This document shows, piece after piece, positions 9,829 to 11,733 of a stretch of 11,733 nucleotides of DNA. Position 1 is the stretch's first letter. Every line of letters starts with the position of its first letter. The DNA lies in the NCBI GenBank assembly GCA_028821635.1, contig JAPPDO010000059.1, positions 1 to 11,733 on the forward strand. The letters run 5' to 3'. The position numbers were made by a program, and so were the translations under genes. Source of the DNA: Ekhidna sp. (GTDB taxonomy: Bacteria > Bacteroidota > Bacteroidia > Cytophagales > Cyclobacteriaceae). The notes under the pieces were generated by a model that did no database searches, was not told where the DNA came from, and saw only the letters and a list, made by a program, of their open reading frames with translations.

Positions 9829-9863
9829 CTATCTCAATAACGTATTATTTCAAACCTAAATTT

Positions 9864-10832
9864 ATGTCCAAAATAACCGCCTTTGGCACCTATACCCCTG
9901 AAATCATAATTGATAACAATTACTTTGAAAAGATCATAGACACGAGTGATGACTGGATTGTATCCAGAACAGGAATAAAAACGAGACGATTTTCCAAGGA
10001 AGAGGAATTCGCAAGCGATATGAGTGTAAAAGCAGTAAAAAATTTACAAGAAAATAGCGGTGTAACGATCTCTGATGTTGACTTCATTATCGTTTGTACC
10101 ACATCTCCTGATCATCCTATGCCAAACGTCGCTTCTCGTGTGCAATGCAGATTGGGAATCCAAAACGCAGGTTGCAATGATGTATATGCTGCATGTGCAG
10201 GATTCATTTACGGACTTCATCTGGCTCACGGATTAGTGACGGCAGGGATCAATAAGAAAGTACTGGTCATTGGTGCGGAGGCATTATCCAAATTCACAGA
10301 TTTTGAAGATAGAAATTCATGTATTCTTTTTGGTGATGCAGCAGGTGCCGTGCTGGTCGAGCCTTCTGAGGAGGAACACTTTATAGCGTTTAATTCAGGG
10401 ACTTATGGCGATTTTGGGCATGATCTATATCTAAGCTTCAAAAAAGATAACATAAATGGACTTGAGATAATACCTAACGGCAAAATAATACAAAATGGAA
10501 AATCGGTTTTTAAGTGGGCAGTTAGCAACATCCCAATAAAAATTAAAGAACTGGTTCAAAAAGCTGGACTTACACTCGACGATATTGACTACATCATCCC
10601 CCACAGTGCTAATCTAAGAATTGTTGAAGCAATCGCTAAAAACCTAGATTACCCTGTGGAAAAGATACCGGAGAGTATTACGGAATTTGGAAATACCTCG
10701 TCAGCATCAATCCCTCTCGCAATAGCAAAATCCCAAAGGAACGGAGGAGTGAAAAGTGGAGATACGATTTTAATGGTAGGCTTTGGTGGTGGATTAACCT
10801 TTGCAGGAGTAATTGTTAAATGGAGCCTTTAG
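9864..10832 (+). CDS. fabH: Beta-ketoacyl-ACP synthase III (FabH family)
   Basis: 322-residue thiolase-fold enzyme (E. coli FabH 317) that starts fatty-acid synthesis by condensing an acyl-CoA primer with malonyl-ACP. The catalytic triad is complete: C111 in VYAACAGFIYGL, H247 in IIPHSANLRIV and N277 in EFGNTSSASIP. Other family motifs are TSDDWIVSRTGIKTRR (27-42), CTTSPDHPMPNVAS (78-91), NSCILFGDAAGAVLVE (151-166) and the C-terminal MVGFGGGLTFAGVIVKW. The substrate cannot be read from sequence: Bacteroidota FabH enzymes often take branched primers, and genomes often carry extra copies for special lipids or pigments. No plsX, fabD, fabG or acpP is adjacent, so this could be either the housekeeping copy or an extra one. 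The ATG has no Shine-Dalgarno. Gene symbol given by family. Confidence 0.92.
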   Translation: MSKITAFGTYTPEIIIDNNYFEKIIDTSDDWIVSRTGIKTRRFSKEEEFASDMSVKAVKNLQENSGVTISDVDFIIVCTTSPDHPMPNVASRVQCRLGIQNAGCNDVYAACAGFIYGLHLAHGLVTAGINKKVLVIGAEALSKFTDFEDRNSCILFGDAAGAVLVEPSEEEHFIAFNSGTYGDFGHDLYLSFKKDNINGLEIIPNGKIIQNGKSVFKWAVSNIPIKIKELVQKAGLTLDDIDYIIPHSANLRIVEAIAKNLDYPVEKIPESITEFGNTSSASIPLAIAKSQRNGGVKSGDTILMVGFGGGLTFAGVIVKWSL

Positions 10833-10835
10833 CAG

Positions 10836-10851
10836 AAAAAATTAATTTTTT
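10836..10851. repeat. 16-bp AT-only palindrome upstream of the orphan promoter
   Basis: Six A, TTAA, six T: a perfect palindrome beginning 3 bp after the fabH stop codon and ending 12 bp before the TTTG of the 10,864 promoter. An all-AT stem is a poor terminator. Its A/T tracts could bend DNA or act as an UP-like element for the promoter (inference). Confidence 0.5.
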
Positions 10852-10863
10852 AATCAATAAAGT

Positions 10864-10893
10864 TTTGAAATATTAAATGCTGCATTATATTTG
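10864..10893 (+). promoter_or_regulatory. Consensus Bacteroidota promoter (TTTG-N18-TATATTTG)
   Basis: TTTG (10864-10867) is followed after 18 bp by TATATTTG (10886-10893), a perfect match to the Bacteroidota -7 element TAnnTTTG at close to optimal spacing (about 19). An A/T-rich stretch lies upstream. This is the best promoter in the window. Transcription would start near 10,898 and run rightward into a hairpin-rich segment and then antisense to comEC; no convincing protein gene lies downstream on this strand. Confidence 0.62.
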
Positions 10894-10897
10894 CAGA

Positions 10898-11000
10898 GCT
10901 ACTTGTGAAATTAAGACTTTCGCCGACGCTCGTCGGCTTCGTTGGCGCAATGCCAACATATTGTTGGAGAGCAAGGGCGAGGTGGGGGCCTCGCCCTCTC
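10898..11000 (+). ncRNA. Candidate small structured RNA (unrecognised)
   Basis: The segment after the 10,864 promoter is GC-rich (52 of 80 bases at 10,921-11,000) in an otherwise AT-rich region and packed with perfect inverted repeats. Helix 1 is GCCGAC/GTCGGC (10922-10937). Helix 2 is GTTGGC/GCCAAC (10941-10957). Helix 3 is CCAACA/TGTTGG (10953-10967). A 9-bp GC-rich hairpin at 10974-10997 could end the transcript. Helices 2 and 3 share bases and cannot form together. A transcript of about 100 nt would result. It matches no RNA family I recognise. It could instead be a dispersed repeat element, or a leader whose gene has been lost. Confidence 0.32.
10974..10997. terminator. GC-rich hairpin, likely comEC terminator and possibly the end of the candidate RNA
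   Basis: AGGGCGAGG (10974-10982) and CCTCGCCCT (10989-10997) form a perfect 9-bp stem with a 6-nt loop, extendable by GAG/CTC (10969-10971 and 10998-11000) past a 2-nt bulge. It starts 3 nt beyond the comEC stop codon on the minus strand, where a terminator would sit, and also lies at the end of the rightward candidate RNA. Neither strand has a U-tract after the stem, so it is not a textbook rho-independent terminator. Confidence 0.45.
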
Positions 11001-11733
11001 CTACTCCTCAATCTTCAGAACAAATGCTCCATCATTTCCGATCGAATGAATGTTAAAACCGATTGATTTGGCTTGTTTGTTCATTTTATTCACATAGCGG
11101 TAGGAATTTGAGTTGCCCAGAAGGACGTGATCAGCTATGAAATGTTCTTTGAACCACTCCGGATTTTTGACTGCATTGTTCTCAATCAGAATGACATCAG
11201 CATTAATTGGCTTTTTGAAATCTAGGTGAAAAGTGGTTGAGTCAATGATTAAGATTTTTCGATTTAAAAAAGTGCCAAGCCGAAAAGCTCCGAAGTCCTG
11301 AAATTCCTTTTTTAATGGATTACTTGTCTCTTCAATAGGAGGGAGGCGGTTGGCGAGTCTGTTGGGGTTGATTTGAAATGAATACTTTTCCAAATTAATG
11401 GTGCTGTCACTTTCTACAAATAATCGGGCTGAAAGCCCCTCAATCACGTCAATAGCAACTTTTTCTTTTATTGAATAAAAAATAAGGTGCTTTTTTGTGA
11501 ATTGATCATAGTATTGCTTTGAATAGTTTAACAGAAAAATCAGGATGAGTCCACTTGAGACTAGCAGCGTTTTGAATGACTTATGATGTAGACTGAAAAC
11601 TAAGATCAAACCAAAGGAGTAGATCAGAATGAGTCCATATTGATCAATGTTAATCCATTAAACAAGACTACCCGGGAGGCTTTCTATCCAAGTCATTGTG
11701 AGATTAAGGAATTCAAAAGTCTTCTCAAGGATG
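11001..11733 (-). pseudogene. comEC: comEC/rec2 competence DNA-channel gene, C-terminal part, interrupted by an in-frame TAA (5' end outside window)
   Basis: The leftward frame resembles the C-terminal region of Bacteroidota ComEC, the inner-membrane channel for single-stranded DNA uptake. From the window edge it reads LEKTFEFLNLTMTWIESLPG-SLV, then TAA (11658-11660), then WINIDQYGLILIYSFGLILV, and continues for 218 codons to TAG at 11001-11003. The WIE.LP segment followed by a hydrophobic LLIY-type span is a ComEC pattern, and here it straddles the stop in one frame, so a single-base nonsense change is the simplest reading. Downstream are two membrane spans, then a soluble tail typical of the family (IFYSIKEKVAIDVIEG, RLFVESDSTI, FQINPNRLANRLPP, GNDGAFVLKIEE). 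The longest stop-free piece with a possible start is 202 codons from TTG 11609. Alternatives are a sequencing error or readthrough. Family assignment is from remembered motifs, not a search. Confidence 0.62.

Noticed and set aside
10905..11066. 53-codon GTG-initiated forward frame right after the orphan promoter
   Set aside because: The sequence is low-complexity Arg/Leu/Pro rich, is forced by GC-rich hairpins, and runs antisense into comEC with no recognisable motif. A structured RNA or repeat explains the segment better, though a leader peptide is not excluded.

Overview
The window reads as a chromosomal stretch of a Bacteroidota bacterium, most likely of the Cytophagia/Cytophagales type. 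Four things point there: a type IX secretion (T9SS) C-terminal sorting domain at the left edge, a consensus Bacteroidota promoter (TTTG, 18 bp, TATATTTG) near 10,880, starts that mostly lack a Shine-Dalgarno sequence, and a ComEC C-terminal region of the Bacteroidota kind at the right edge. Base composition is about 37-42% GC over most of the window. The T9SS gene end (about 55%) and an 80-bp structured segment near 10,920-11,000 (65%) stand out. The species cannot be named from the sequence.

Layout. Positions 3-248 (+) are the end of a secreted T9SS-sorted protein, followed by a short convergent gap. Positions 429-3490 (-) hold a two-gene unit, panB then icd (monomeric NADP isocitrate dehydrogenase), 29 bp apart. 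A 332-bp divergent intergenic region separates panB from a long forward run: a 12-repeat TPR protein (3823-5226), a phosphosulfolactate synthase (ComA-family) homologue (5296-6054), a DUF368 membrane protein (6061-6996), shikimate dehydrogenase aroE (6993-7730), uvrB (7754-9775) and a FabH-type ketoacyl-ACP synthase III (9864-10832). ComA-like, DUF368, aroE and uvrB are spaced by 6, -4 and 23 bp, so they are probably co-transcribed. After fabH comes a strong-looking forward promoter with no protein gene behind it, only GC-rich hairpins. The window ends in the C-terminal part of comEC on the minus strand, whose frame is broken by an in-frame TAA.

How the genes fit. panB (pantothenate/CoA), icd (TCA cycle), aroE (aromatic pathway) and fabH (fatty-acid initiation) are central metabolism; uvrB is nucleotide-excision repair. 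DUF368 proteins are now known as undecaprenyl-phosphate flippases, which ties that gene to envelope polymer synthesis. The ComA-like enzyme would join sulfite to phosphoenolpyruvate. With no coenzyme M pathway expected in this phylum, it may feed sulfonate metabolism, possibly sulfonolipids (inference).

Most worth checking: (1) the premature TAA in comEC, with clear coding on both sides; (2) a run of 16 A inside the TPR gene, where the frame shown keeps the 34-residue repeat register exactly while a one-base slip either way hits a stop within about five codons; (3) the orphan promoter plus hairpin cluster at 10,864-11,000, a candidate small RNA; and (4) the ComA homologue and its neighbours. 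I found no complete mobile element, CRISPR array, tRNA or rRNA.
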